Assembly (NCBI GenBank): GCA_025808555.1 | Contig: CP075526.1 | Span: 1,464,712 to 1,528,711 of the forward strand | Length of the DNA stretch: 64,000 bases | Reading direction: 5' to 3' | DNA from: Anaerolineales bacterium | GTDB taxonomy: Bacteria > Chloroflexota > Anaerolineae > Anaerolineales > UBA11579 | In this document: piece after piece, positions 45,354-55,226 of the stretch | Numbering within the stretch: position 1 is the first letter of the stretch | How the letters are laid out: each line of letters starts with the position of its first letter | Translations under genes and position numbers: made by a program | The notes under the pieces: model-generated | The model's input: only the letters and a program-made list of their open reading frames with translations | Database searches by the model: none | Told to the model about the DNA's origin: nothing

Positions 45354-47498
45354 ATGCAAGAACCCAGCGTTCTCGATTATTTGAAAGCCTTATTCAGCGG
45401 GCGAGGGGTGCCTTCGGTGCCGCCGCTGCCCAGCGGCGGCCGGCGCAGCCGTGTGGCAGCCGCTCGCAAGCAACCTGCCCGCCGCTCGCGGGCCAAGGCC
45501 GCTGCGCCAGCCTTCACGCTGGCGCAGGTGCCCTGGCGCAGCGTGGGGGCCTTTGTGCTGTTCTTTGTAGGGCAGGTGCTGCTGGCTCCACCGGGTGGTG
45601 CGGCCGCCCTGGCGGCCAGCGTGTTGCTGCTGGCGGCCGGCTTGGCCGCATGGGGGGCAGTGGAAGGCGAATGGAGTCTGCCGCAGCTGGCGCCGGCCGA
45701 AGAACACAAGGGCGTAGCCGTGTTCCGGCGCACACCGCTGCTGGCGGCTGGCGTGCTGTTCGTGCTGGCGTTCCTGCTTAGCGGCGGAAATCGCTTTAAT
45801 CTGCTCAATGTGGTCTGCTGGCTGGGCGCCGTGGGCAGCCTGCTATACGCCTTCTGGCAGCCTGCCGCCAAAGCGGCCAAGTGGCCCAGCCTGCGCAGCC
45901 GCGCGGCGGCATGGCTGGCCCAGCCGGAATTCAAGCTCAGTCTCTCGCGCTGGAGCCTGCTGGTGCTGCTGGCTTTCGGGCTGATCGCGTTCTTACGCTT
46001 TCACCAGCTGACGGCCACTCCGCCCGAGATGGTGAGCGACCACGCCGAAATGCTGATGGATGTGATCGACATCCAGAATGGCAAGACATCCATCTTCTTT
46101 GAGCGCAACACTGGCCGCGAGCCGCTGCCGTTCTACCTGGCGGCCTGGGTTGCGGATGTGTTCGGCACCGGCGCCAGTTTCCTGACCCTTAAGCTGGCCA
46201 GCGCGCTGTTGGCCTTCGCATCACTGGCTTACATGTACCTGTTGGGCAAGGAGCTTGGCGGGCGCTGGGTGGGCTTGTTCACCCTGCTGCTTACCGGGCT
46301 GGCCTACTGGCCGAATGTGCTCTCACGCCTGGGCCTGAACTTTGGCCTGTACGCCGCGCTCGCCGCCCCCATGCTGTATCACTTGCTGCGCGGCCTGCGC
46401 CGTAGCAGCTTGAACGACTTCTTGCTGGCGGGCCTGTTCATGGGCATAGGCCTAAATGGCTACACCGCCTTTCGCATCATGCCGCTGGTGGCCGCGGCCG
46501 GTTTGGGCCTGTTCCTGCTGCACCGCAGCAGCCCGCGGGCGCGCAGCCAGGCGCTGCTGGGCGCGGTGCTGCTGGCGGTGGTCGCCATTGTGGCGGTGAC
46601 GCCTTTGCTGCGCTTCGCCATCGACAATCCCGCTCTGGTCAACCAGCGCGTGCTGACCCGCCTTGGTGAAGCCGAGCGCGAGTACCCCGGCCCGGCCGCC
46701 AGCATTTTTGCGGGCAATCTGGTCAAGGGGCTGGGCCTGTTCAACTATTCGGGCGGCAATTTGTGGGTGGTGGGCAACGTGCGCGCTCCCGCGTTCGACC
46801 CGCTGAGCGGCGCGCTGCTGCTACTGGGCGTATGCCTGGCGGTGATGCGCTACGCGCGCCACCGCCACTGGCAGGATCTGTTCCTGCTAATCAGTATTCC
46901 GTTGTTGATGCTGCCTTCCACGCTCTCGCTGGCCTTTCCGGAGGAGAACCCGGCCATGAACCGCGCCAGCGCGGCGTGGATCCCCGCCTTCTTGCTGTGC
47001 GCGCTGGCGCTCGACGCGCTGCTGCACGGCATCCGTGCCCGCTTCAATGGTGCGTTCGGCTTGCGCCTAGCCCAACTGCTCGGCGTGAGTGCGCTGGGGC
47101 TGGTGGCCTTGCTGAACTACGGCCTGTTCTTCGGCGAATACACGCGCAACTACACAGCCAACTCGTGGAACAGCCGCGAGATGGGCCAGGTGATTGCTGA
47201 CTATGCCAACAGCTTCGGTTCGTTGGATAGTGCCTGGGTAGTGGCCTACCCGCACTGGGTGGATACCCGCCTGGTGGCGATGGAGGCGGGCAAGCCCGGC
47301 CATGACTATGCGGTGTGGCCGGAGCAATTGGCCAACACCGCCAGCGTGACTGCTCCGCGCCTGTACCTGCTCAAGCCGGAGGATACACTTGCGGCAAGCA
47401 CCCTACAGCAGCTCTTCCCGCAGGGTGTGTTGACCACGTTCACGAGCCAGACCCCGACGCGCGATTTTCTGCTGTACCTGGTTGCTGCGGATAACTAG
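45354..47498 (+). CDS. GT39/PMT-like polytopic membrane glycosyltransferase
   Basis: 714 residues. A soluble Arg/Ala-rich N-terminus (about 1-55) precedes roughly 12 or more membrane helices. After one hydrophobic stretch comes the first outer loop TATPPEMVSDHAEMLMDVID, the site of the conserved acidic residues of GT39 enzymes (SDHAE), then the FFERNTGREPLPFYL pattern seen in GT39 relatives. The last about 100 residues are a small outer domain. Such enzymes use polyprenyl-phosphate sugars outside the membrane. Starts 96 bases after the methyltransferase gene; next gene follows after 2 bases. Confidence 0.88.
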   Translation: MQEPSVLDYLKALFSGRGVPSVPPLPSGGRRSRVAAARKQPARRSRAKAAAPAFTLAQVPWRSVGAFVLFFVGQVLLAPPGGAAALAASVLLLAAGLAAWGAVEGEWSLPQLAPAEEHKGVAVFRRTPLLAAGVLFVLAFLLSGGNRFNLLNVVCWLGAVGSLLYAFWQPAAKAAKWPSLRSRAAAWLAQPEFKLSLSRWSLLVLLAFGLIAFLRFHQLTATPPEMVSDHAEMLMDVIDIQNGKTSIFFERNTGREPLPFYLAAWVADVFGTGASFLTLKLASALLAFASLAYMYLLGKELGGRWVGLFTLLLTGLAYWPNVLSRLGLNFGLYAALAAPMLYHLLRGLRRSSLNDFLLAGLFMGIGLNGYTAFRIMPLVAAAGLGLFLLHRSSPRARSQALLGAVLLAVVAIVAVTPLLRFAIDNPALVNQRVLTRLGEAEREYPGPAASIFAGNLVKGLGLFNYSGGNLWVVGNVRAPAFDPLSGALLLLGVCLAVMRYARHRHWQDLFLLISIPLLMLPSTLSLAFPEENPAMNRASAAWIPAFLLCALALDALLHGIRARFNGAFGLRLAQLLGVSALGLVALLNYGLFFGEYTRNYTANSWNSREMGQVIADYANSFGSLDSAWVVAYPHWVDTRLVAMEAGKPGHDYAVWPEQLANTASVTAPRLYLLKPEDTLAASTLQQLFPQGVLTTFTSQTPTRDFLLYLVAADN

Positions 47499-47500
47499 CC

Positions 47501-50500
47501 ATGCCTCAAAAACGCACTCTTGGATCCAAATGGTTGTATGAGCTTGCCCTGGCGCTGGTGTTGATCGGCGCGGCCTGGCTGCGCTTCACCGGCATCGAAT
47601 GGGGCGAGGGGCAGCAGCTGCATCCGGACGAGCGCTTCTTGATCCAGGTCGTCTCCTCAATGCGGCCGGTGAGCAGCCTGGCTGAGTATTTCGATACGGC
47701 CAACTCGCCGCTCAACCCCAACAATGTCGGCTACAGCTTCTTTGTATACGGCAATCTTCCCGTCACCATCGTGCGCTATGCCGTGGAATGGTTCAACATG
47801 CCGGGTCAGGTGCAGCTGGTGGGCCGTGCGCTCTCAGCGGTGGCAGACCTGGGAGTCTTGTATCTCGTCTATCTGATCGCGACGCGTTTGTTTGAACGCC
47901 GCGTGGGCTTGCTGGCTGCTATTTTCTACGCCGTTTCAGTGATGCCGATTCAGCAATCGCACTTCTGGACGGTGGACAACTTCGTCAACTTCTTCGCGCT
48001 GCTCACGGTGTATTTCGCCGTGCGCGTGGCGACGCCTTCGCAGCGCACAGGCCGCTTTGATATTTGGGATTTCGTGTGGTTCGGCGTAGCGTTGGGCAGT
48101 GCGATGGCCTCCAAGGCCAGCGTGGGCTTGGTGTGCCTGACGCTACCGCTGGCGGTGCTGATCCGCGTCAGCAACCAGCCCGCCGAGCAGCGCGAGAGCG
48201 AGCTGGGCCGCGGCGTGCTGTACACGATGCTGGCCGCCGGCGTCAGCGTGCTGGCCTTCCGCGTTTTCCAGCCCTACGCCTTCCTCGGTTTCGGGCTCAA
48301 CCCGGCCTGGGTCGAGACCATGCGCCAGCTGGCCGCCCAGGTCAGCGGCGATGCCGACTGGCCGCCCTCGATGCAGTGGGCCCGCCGCCCGGTGTGGTTC
48401 GGTCTGCAAAATATCGTCCAGTGGGGGCTGGGGATTCCCTTGGCGATCACAACCTGGGCCGGCTTTGTGTGGGCGGGCTGGCGCGCCTTCAAGGGCGAAT
48501 GGCTGAAGCCGTATTTCGTTTTGTGGAGCTGGGGTTTTGTGTACTTTGTGTGGCAGTCAGCCGCCTTCAACCCCACCATGCGTTATTTCCTGCCGCTGTA
48601 TCCCGTGCTGGCGATCCTTGGCGCATGGGGCGTATTTGAGCTGTGGCGGATGAGCCAGGCACCCGGGCGCGGCAAACTGCGTCCTGCCGGCTGGCTGCGA
48701 CCAGCCGCCATCGCCCTGGCGGCGCTGGGCGTGATGGGTGGCCTGCTATGGTCTGTGGCCTTCGTGCAGATCTATCGCCAGCCGCACGCTCGCGTACAGG
48801 CCACGCGCTGGATTTATGAGAACATCCCCGGCCCGCTGACCCTCAATCTGCAAGGCGAAGAGGGCATGCAGAAGCAGCAACTCTCGCTGCCCTACAACGC
48901 CCGCGTGCGCCCGGTGGCCCCGTTGCTCACCAGCTTCTCGGCCCGCGTGGATGGGCTGCTGACCCAGATCGATATCAAGTCTGTGCAGGCGACTACGGCG
49001 CTCATGTTGCGCACGGGTGAGGTGAACGAGACCCTCAACGCTGACTATGGTCAGGTGATCGATTACGAAAACCTGCCAGTCGGCGAAACCACGCCGGTGG
49101 CCCTGCTGGTAGGCGCCACGGCGTTCGCTGACCCGCTGGCGATATACCAGCTCAACTTGCAATTGCCCGCTGGCGAGGGTCGCCTGGTGGTGGAGCGCGT
49201 GGTGTTGAGCTCTTCGCAGAGCGCCGAGTTGCCTGAGCAGGACATTTTGAGCGAGCCACTCAGCATCAACATGGGCGCGGCGCTCGAACTGCAGTTTGCG
49301 CTCTCCCCAGGTAGCTTCCCTGACCAGGTGGTGCTGTACCTGCGTCCGCAGGAGCAGGTGCGGCTGGCGCCGGTGCCGCTGCGTTTGCAAATTGGCCTGA
49401 CGCCCGAGTTTGCGCCGGCTTTGCTGGATATAGAGTTGGCGGTCGAACCGGGTTCGCAACCGGGGCTGGCGGCCAGCTATCAGCTGCCGCAGCCGTTTGA
49501 GCTGAGCCAGGGCATTATCTATTACCTGCAGCTCAGCGCGTTGTCTGACACCCAGGCCACCCTGCAGGGCAGCCCGCTGGCCAACGAGACCAGTTGGGAC
49601 GACGGCCTGCCGCTGCGCATGGATGGCTACGACGGCTTTGGCGGCATCTACCAAGGCGGCCTGAACTTTGAAATGTACTGGGATGAGAACGCTGAGAAAG
49701 TGCAGCGTTTTCAGACCACACTCGACCAATCCGAATATGTATTCATCTCGTCCAATCGCCAATGGGGCAGCCTGCCCCGTATCCCTGAACGTTTCCCGCT
49801 GGTGATTGCTTACTACCGCGCTCTGCTGGGCTGTCCAGCCGAGCGCACCATCGAGTGGTGCTATGCCGAAGCGCAGCCCGGCATGTTTGCGGGCCAGCTG
49901 GGCTTTGAGCTCGTACAAGTGTTTGAGAACGCGCCGCAGCTTGGCCCGTGGAAGATCAATGACCAGTGGGCCGAAGAAGCTTTCACGGTCTATGACCACA
50001 CCAAGGTGCTGATCTTCCAAAAGACCGCGGACTATGACCCCGCCGTGGTGGCCGCCATCCTGGCCGCCGCGCCGGTTGACCAGGCCATTCGCCTGACGCC
50101 TAAAGAAGCCTCGGGCGGCGTGCCGCCCACACTGATGCTTCCAGCCGACCGGTTGGAGCAGCAGCAGGCCGGCGGCACCTGGTCTGAGTTGTTCAACCGA
50201 GAGTCATGGGTGAATGTCTCGCCCTGGGTCAGCTTGGTGGTCTGGTACATCGCGCTGGGCGTGCTGGGCGTGCTGGCCTATCCCCTGGTACGCTGGGCGC
50301 TGCCCGGTTTGCGCGATGGCGGTTATCCCTTCGCACGGCTGGCCGGTTTGTTGCTGCTGGCTTATTTTGGATGGATGGGTGGCTCGTTGGGGCTGGCCTT
50401 CAGCCGCGGTTGGCTGGCCGTGTTCGCGCTTCTGATCGGTTTACTGGGTTTACTGGCAGCCCGCCCGCAGTGGGCCAGCATCAAGGCCGAGTGGAAAAGC

Positions 50501-52633
50501 CAGCGCTCCATGTTCATCCGCACCGAGCTGGTGTTCCTCGGCTTCTTCCTGCTCATGCTATTGATCCGCTTGGGCAACCCGGACCTATGGCACCCGGCCA
50601 AAGGCGGCGAAAAGCCGATGGACTTTGCCTATTTCAATGCCGTGCTCAAGAGCACCAGCTTCCCCGCCTACGACCCATGGTTTGCGGGCGGCTACATCAA
50701 TTACTACTATTATGGCTTTGTGCTGGTAGGCTCACTGGTGAAGTTGCTTGGCATTGTGCCCTCGGTGGCCTATAACCTGATATTGCCCAGCCTGTTCGCC
50801 ATGCTGGCGCTGGGCGCCTACAGCGTGGCCTGGAACGTGTGGACGGCCTGGCAGGAACGCCAGCCTCGGCTGCGCGGGCCGCGCCCGCAGGCGGTCGGCT
50901 TGGCGGCTGCGGTGGGCACGGTCTTGCTGGGCAACCTGGGCAATCTGCACATGATCCTTGAAGGCTATGTACGCCTGGGCGGTGATGGCGCAGTGGAAGG
51001 CGTAGCCTTCTTCACCCGCGCCTGGTGGATGCTGCGCGGCTTTGTGCTTTCCATCTCTGGCGCGCCGCTGCCGTATGGGTTGGGCGAGTGGTATTGGAAC
51101 CCGACGCGCATCTTCCCCGCGCCGGGCGAGTCTGCGCCAATTACCGAATTTCCGTTGTTTACATTCACGTATGCAGACTTGCACGCGCACATGATCGCGC
51201 TGCCGGTCACATTGCTGGCATTGGCTTGGGCGCTCTCGGCTGTCTTGAGCAGCGCGTGGGGCGCGGCGCGTGCGCAGCGCGGGGCCAGCGGCTGGCTGCA
51301 GCTGGCCTGGGTCTTCGCCTTCGGCGGCATTGTCATCGGCAGCCTGCGCCCCATCAACACCTGGGACTTGCCAGTGTATGCGCTGCTGGCCGCCATCGCC
51401 GCTGGCTACGCCATCTGGCGCTATGTGCCGCGGCGCAAGGCTGACAAGCTGCCGCGCCTGGCGAAGATACTGGCAGGCCCGGCTGCCCTGGCGGTGTTGT
51501 GCTACCTGGCCTATTTGCCGTTCAGCTGGTGGTATCGCACAGGCTACAGCTCACTGCGCATTTGGGACGGTATCCATGTGGAATTCGGGCCGTACTTCAC
51601 CCACTGGGGCATCTTCCTTTTCTTTATTGTTGCCTGGCTGGTGTGGGAGACGCGCCAATGGCTGGCCAGTACGCCGCTGTCCTCCGTGCGCAAGTTGGAG
51701 CCGTACGTATGGCTGATGGCGTTGGGTTTGGTTGCCGTGCTGATGGTGATGTTCGGCCTGCATGTGATGGGCGTGGTGGTCGGCTGGCTGCTGGTGCCGT
51801 TGTTGATCTGGGTTGGCCTGCTGTTCCTGCGCCCGGACCAGGATGAGATCAAGCGCCTGGCGCTGTTCATGGTGGGCACCGCGGTTTTCCTGACCCTGTT
51901 CGTGGAAGTCATGGTGCTACAAGGCGATGTATCGCGCATGAACACGGTCTTCAAGTTCTACATGCAGGCGTGGACCCTGCTGGCGCTCAGTGCTGCCCTG
52001 GCTGCGGCGTGGTGCTGGCAGGCCATGCACGAGTGGACGCCCGGTTGGCGCGGTTTTTGGCAAGGCGCCGGTGTAGCTTTGCTGGCTTGCGGTGCGCTGT
52101 TCCTGCTGCTGGGCGTGACCGCCAAGATCAATGACCGCATGACGGCCGGCTCGCCGCGCAGTTTGGATGGCATGGAGTACATGCAGTATTCGGTGTACTA
52201 CGAGAATGACCATGTGCTGGATCTGCGCGAGGATTACGAGACCATCCGCTGGATGCAAGAAAACATCATCGGTTCGCCGGTGATCATGGAAGGCTATGTC
52301 AGCGAGTACCGCTGGGGGGCGCGCTATGCCATCAACACTGGCCTGCCCGCTGTGCTGGGCTGGAACCATCACCAGCGCCAGCAGCGCGAATTCGTGCCTG
52401 GCAACGATGTGTGGGGTCGCATGGGCGAAGTCAATCTGTTCTATGAGACCACCGATATTGGCGAGGCGCAGGCCTTGCTGGAAAAATATGGGGTGGGTTA
52501 TATCATCGTCGGCCAGATGGAGCGCGCCGTGTACAGCTCGGCCGGGCTGGCCAAGTTTGAAGCGCAAGACGGCCGCCTGTGGCGCGAGGTCTTCCGCGTT
52601 GGGGATACGGTTGTATACGAAGTGATGCAATAG
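47501..52633 (+). CDS. Giant fusion: GT39-like domain plus DUF2298/YYY membrane domain
   Basis: 1710 residues. Part 1 (about 1-420): polytopic GT39-like domain with the acidic first loop QLHPDERFL (Asp43, Glu44). Part 2 (about 425-905): large extracytoplasmic region, beta-rich, no recognised family. Part 3 (about 905-1710): DUF2298 (chlor_Arch_YYY) domain with EKPMDFAYFN, the run of four tyrosines 1068-1071, a DLHxH motif (Asp1226, His1228, His1230), RMNTVFKFY (Met1480) and the closing YIIVGQMERAVY. The gene after it repeats part 3 as a separate protein. YYY domains are known from Chloroflexi and archaea without assigned function. Confidence 0.9.
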   Translation: MPQKRTLGSKWLYELALALVLIGAAWLRFTGIEWGEGQQLHPDERFLIQVVSSMRPVSSLAEYFDTANSPLNPNNVGYSFFVYGNLPVTIVRYAVEWFNMPGQVQLVGRALSAVADLGVLYLVYLIATRLFERRVGLLAAIFYAVSVMPIQQSHFWTVDNFVNFFALLTVYFAVRVATPSQRTGRFDIWDFVWFGVALGSAMASKASVGLVCLTLPLAVLIRVSNQPAEQRESELGRGVLYTMLAAGVSVLAFRVFQPYAFLGFGLNPAWVETMRQLAAQVSGDADWPPSMQWARRPVWFGLQNIVQWGLGIPLAITTWAGFVWAGWRAFKGEWLKPYFVLWSWGFVYFVWQSAAFNPTMRYFLPLYPVLAILGAWGVFELWRMSQAPGRGKLRPAGWLRPAAIALAALGVMGGLLWSVAFVQIYRQPHARVQATRWIYENIPGPLTLNLQGEEGMQKQQLSLPYNARVRPVAPLLTSFSARVDGLLTQIDIKSVQATTALMLRTGEVNETLNADYGQVIDYENLPVGETTPVALLVGATAFADPLAIYQLNLQLPAGEGRLVVERVVLSSSQSAELPEQDILSEPLSINMGAALELQFALSPGSFPDQVVLYLRPQEQVRLAPVPLRLQIGLTPEFAPALLDIELAVEPGSQPGLAASYQLPQPFELSQGIIYYLQLSALSDTQATLQGSPLANETSWDDGLPLRMDGYDGFGGIYQGGLNFEMYWDENAEKVQRFQTTLDQSEYVFISSNRQWGSLPRIPERFPLVIAYYRALLGCPAERTIEWCYAEAQPGMFAGQLGFELVQVFENAPQLGPWKINDQWAEEAFTVYDHTKVLIFQKTADYDPAVVAAILAAAPVDQAIRLTPKEASGGVPPTLMLPADRLEQQQAGGTWSELFNRESWVNVSPWVSLVVWYIALGVLGVLAYPLVRWALPGLRDGGYPFARLAGLLLLAYFGWMGGSLGLAFSRGWLAVFALLIGLLGLLAARPQWASIKAEWKSQRSMFIRTELVFLGFFLLMLLIRLGNPDLWHPAKGGEKPMDFAYFNAVLKSTSFPAYDPWFAGGYINYYYYGFVLVGSLVKLLGIVPSVAYNLILPSLFAMLALGAYSVAWNVWTAWQERQPRLRGPRPQAVGLAAAVGTVLLGNLGNLHMILEGYVRLGGDGAVEGVAFFTRAWWMLRGFVLSISGAPLPYGLGEWYWNPTRIFPAPGESAPITEFPLFTFTYADLHAHMIALPVTLLALAWALSAVLSSAWGAARAQRGASGWLQLAWVFAFGGIVIGSLRPINTWDLPVYALLAAIAAGYAIWRYVPRRKADKLPRLAKILAGPAALAVLCYLAYLPFSWWYRTGYSSLRIWDGIHVEFGPYFTHWGIFLFFIVAWLVWETRQWLASTPLSSVRKLEPYVWLMALGLVAVLMVMFGLHVMGVVVGWLLVPLLIWVGLLFLRPDQDEIKRLALFMVGTAVFLTLFVEVMVLQGDVSRMNTVFKFYMQAWTLLALSAALAAAWCWQAMHEWTPGWRGFWQGAGVALLACGALFLLLGVTAKINDRMTAGSPRSLDGMEYMQYSVYYENDHVLDLREDYETIRWMQENIIGSPVIMEGYVSEYRWGARYAINTGLPAVLGWNHHQRQQREFVPGNDVWGRMGEVNLFYETTDIGEAQALLEKYGVGYIIVGQMERAVYSSAGLAKFEAQDGRLWREVFRVGDTVVYEVMQ

Positions 52634-52635
52634 CC

Positions 52636-55179
52636 ATGAGTGAGGTTTTCTACATCATCGCCTGGTACGCGCTGCTGACGGCTCTCAGTTGGCTGGCGCT
52701 GCCCATCGCCTACCGCCTGCTGCCGGCCTTGCCGGAACGCGGCTATGCCATGCTGCGCCCGCTGGCGCTGCTGCTGTGGGGCTTCATCTTCTGGCTGTTG
52801 AGCAGTTTTGGTCTGCTGGCCAACAGCGCTGCCGGTTTGCTGACCGCGTTGTTGCTATTGGCCGGCCTGGCCATCTGGGCCTGGCGCAGCCAGCCCGCCG
52901 GCGCCCTGGGCGCGTGGCTGCGAGCGCAGCGCGGCCAGATCCTCGCCACCGAGCTGGTGTATCTACTAGCGTTCATCTTCATGCTGTGGATGCGTGCCAG
53001 TTACCCGCGTGTGGAGGGGACTGAAAAGCCAATGGAGCTGGCGTTCATCAACGCCATTCTCCAATCCCCCAGCATGCCGCCGCAAGACCCGTGGCTGTCA
53101 GGCTATTCGATCTCATACTATTACTTTGGCTTCCTGATGGTGGCCTTGAAGGCCAAGCTGCTCAGTATTCCCGGGGCGATCGCGTTCAATCTGGGCTTGG
53201 CAAATGTGTTTGCCATGGGAGCGGCCGCGGCGTATGGCCTGACCTACAACCTGCTGGCCGTCTACAAGCCGACCCTGATGCGCACGGCGCGCTGGCTGGC
53301 GGGTCTGGCCCCTCTGTTGATGCTGGTGATGGGCAACGTTGAGGGTTTGCTGGAGATCGTGCACGCCCGCCATCTCTTTTGGGAAACCAATGCGGCCGGC
53401 GAAACCCAGTCTGCTTTTTGGGTCTGGCTGGATGTCAAGGAACTGGTCAACCCGCCCATTGAGGAGCCGCGCTGGGTGCCGCGCTACTTTGATACCGGTT
53501 CATGGTGGTGGTGGCGTGCCTCGCGCGTCATCAATGACCGCACTTTCGATGGCGGCGAGCAGGAGCTGATTGATGAGTTCCCGGCTTTCTCGTTCGTGCT
53601 GGGTGATCTGCACCCGCACGTACTTTCGATCCCGTTTGTATTGCTGGCCACCGGCGTTGCGCTGAATACCTATCTGGGCGGCAGTGAGCGCAAGAAACCT
53701 CGCATGGGCTTGTACATCAGGGAGGAGTCTCTCGCGCTGGCTGCACTCGTGATCGGTGCCCTGGCGTTCTTGAACATCTGGGATCTGCCCATCTATGCCA
53801 TCCTGTTTGCCGGCGCGTATGTGCTGCGCCGGGCAACGCAGGAAGGGTGGGGGCGCGAGCGTCTGAACGAATTCCTGAACCTGGTCGTGCTGGTGGGCGT
53901 CACTGGCATTCTGTTCTTCCTGCCCTTCTTTATTGGCTTTACATCGCAAGCTGGCGGCATTTTGCCCAATCTGCTTACGCCCACCCGCGGCACGCATTTG
54001 TGGATCATGTTCGCCACCCTGCTGACGCCGCTGTTGCTGTGGGCATTGTGGCAATGGAAGCAGCGCGGTTGGGCGGGTCTGCCCAGGGCATTGCTGTATA
54101 GCTTAGCCTTCGTTGCTGCCCTATGGCTCGGCTCGTTTCTTTTAATCCCTCTATTTTCTGTGTTTTCCGGGGCTTTTGCATTTATAGCTGGGATCTTTCT
54201 CGGTATTGAAAGTATGCTCTTACATTTGTCTGAGACCGTGTTTAGCTTTCTGCGCGGCCTTTTGTCTGGCTTCTTTATTAAGTTGTCGGAATTATTTGCA
54301 CAGCTGGGTGTAGCTTCAATGGCTGGTGCACCTGATCTTGGTAGTTTGTTTGCCGAATCCCTGCGCCGCCGCTTTGCCGGGCCGGGCGGCTGGCTGACGC
54401 TGATCGTGCTGTTGGGCTTGCTGGGCGGGCTGCTTGCCGCCGGCAAAGCGGGCCGCAGCAAGCAGCCCGCTGAGACCGCCAGTCACTTTGCGGTGTTGAT
54501 GGCGCTGGTGGCTGCCCTGCTGGTGACCGCGCCGGAGTTCATCTATTTGCGTGACCAGTTCGGCACGCGCATGAACACCGTCTTCAAGTTCTATTACCAG
54601 GCCTGGCTGCTGTGGAGCGTGGTGGCTGCCTTCGGTATTTCTGTGTTGATGCTGGAGTTGCGCCGCGGGGCGCGCCTGGCCGCGGCGACGCTGGTATTTG
54701 TCGTTCTTGGCGCTGGCTTTGTGTACCCAGCCTACGCCTTTGCGGATATAGCCAGCCGCCCGCAAGGCCAGCCGCTGACCCTGGACGGCAGCATCCATTT
54801 GCCGCCAGACGCTCGCGAGGCGATCGCCTGGCTGCAGACGGCCGAACCCGGCGTGCTGGCCGAGGCGGTCGGCGGCAGCTACAGCGCCTACGCCCGCTAC
54901 GCCACCTTCACTGGTATGCAGAACGTGATGGGTTGGCCAGGTCACGAAGGCCAATGGCGCGGCGGGAATGTGGACTATGGCCGCATCGGCGCCATCGAGA
55001 GTCTATATTCCACAGGCGACTGGGTGACTGCCAGTGAGATATTGCAGCGCTACAGCATTAACTACGTCATTGTGGGTGACTTGGAGCGGGCTGCTTACTC
55101 TGTGAACGAAGCCAAGTTCCAAGCGCGCCTGCCGCTGGTGTTCCAGAATGGCACGGTCAGCATTTACGCTGTTCCGTAA
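52636..55179 (+). CDS. DUF2298/YYY domain membrane protein
   Basis: 847 residues, about 15 or more membrane helices. It shares with the C-terminal part of the preceding protein EKPMELAFIN, SYYYFGF (tyrosines 161-163), GDLHPH (Asp324, His326, His328), RMNTVFKFYYQAW (Met646) and YVIVGDLERAAY, so it is a paralogue of that half. Bases 54121-54360 encode a Phe/Leu-rich segment with about 40-50% GC, clearly below its flanks. Starts 2 bases after the upstream stop; the frame open upstream is rejected. Confidence 0.9.
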   Translation: MSEVFYIIAWYALLTALSWLALPIAYRLLPALPERGYAMLRPLALLLWGFIFWLLSSFGLLANSAAGLLTALLLLAGLAIWAWRSQPAGALGAWLRAQRGQILATELVYLLAFIFMLWMRASYPRVEGTEKPMELAFINAILQSPSMPPQDPWLSGYSISYYYFGFLMVALKAKLLSIPGAIAFNLGLANVFAMGAAAAYGLTYNLLAVYKPTLMRTARWLAGLAPLLMLVMGNVEGLLEIVHARHLFWETNAAGETQSAFWVWLDVKELVNPPIEEPRWVPRYFDTGSWWWWRASRVINDRTFDGGEQELIDEFPAFSFVLGDLHPHVLSIPFVLLATGVALNTYLGGSERKKPRMGLYIREESLALAALVIGALAFLNIWDLPIYAILFAGAYVLRRATQEGWGRERLNEFLNLVVLVGVTGILFFLPFFIGFTSQAGGILPNLLTPTRGTHLWIMFATLLTPLLLWALWQWKQRGWAGLPRALLYSLAFVAALWLGSFLLIPLFSVFSGAFAFIAGIFLGIESMLLHLSETVFSFLRGLLSGFFIKLSELFAQLGVASMAGAPDLGSLFAESLRRRFAGPGGWLTLIVLLGLLGGLLAAGKAGRSKQPAETASHFAVLMALVAALLVTAPEFIYLRDQFGTRMNTVFKFYYQAWLLWSVVAAFGISVLMLELRRGARLAAATLVFVVLGAGFVYPAYAFADIASRPQGQPLTLDGSIHLPPDAREAIAWLQTAEPGVLAEAVGGSYSAYARYATFTGMQNVMGWPGHEGQWRGGNVDYGRIGAIESLYSTGDWVTASEILQRYSINYVIVGDLERAAYSVNEAKFQARLPLVFQNGTVSIYAVP

Positions 55180-55211
55180 AGCACAACCATAACAGCACGA
55201 ATTGCGCCGAC

Positions 55212-55217
55212 TATAAT
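55212..55217 (+). promoter_or_regulatory. -10 box before the fourth large membrane protein
   Basis: Perfect TATAAT, 9 bases before the ATG at 55227, so a leader of about 3 bases. Confidence 0.55.
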
Positions 55218-55226
55218 GAATAGGTT

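Noticed and set aside
48746..50020. 424-codon minus-strand open frame inside the 1710-residue gene
   Set aside because: Antisense shadow without promoter, ribosome-binding site or recognisable domain.
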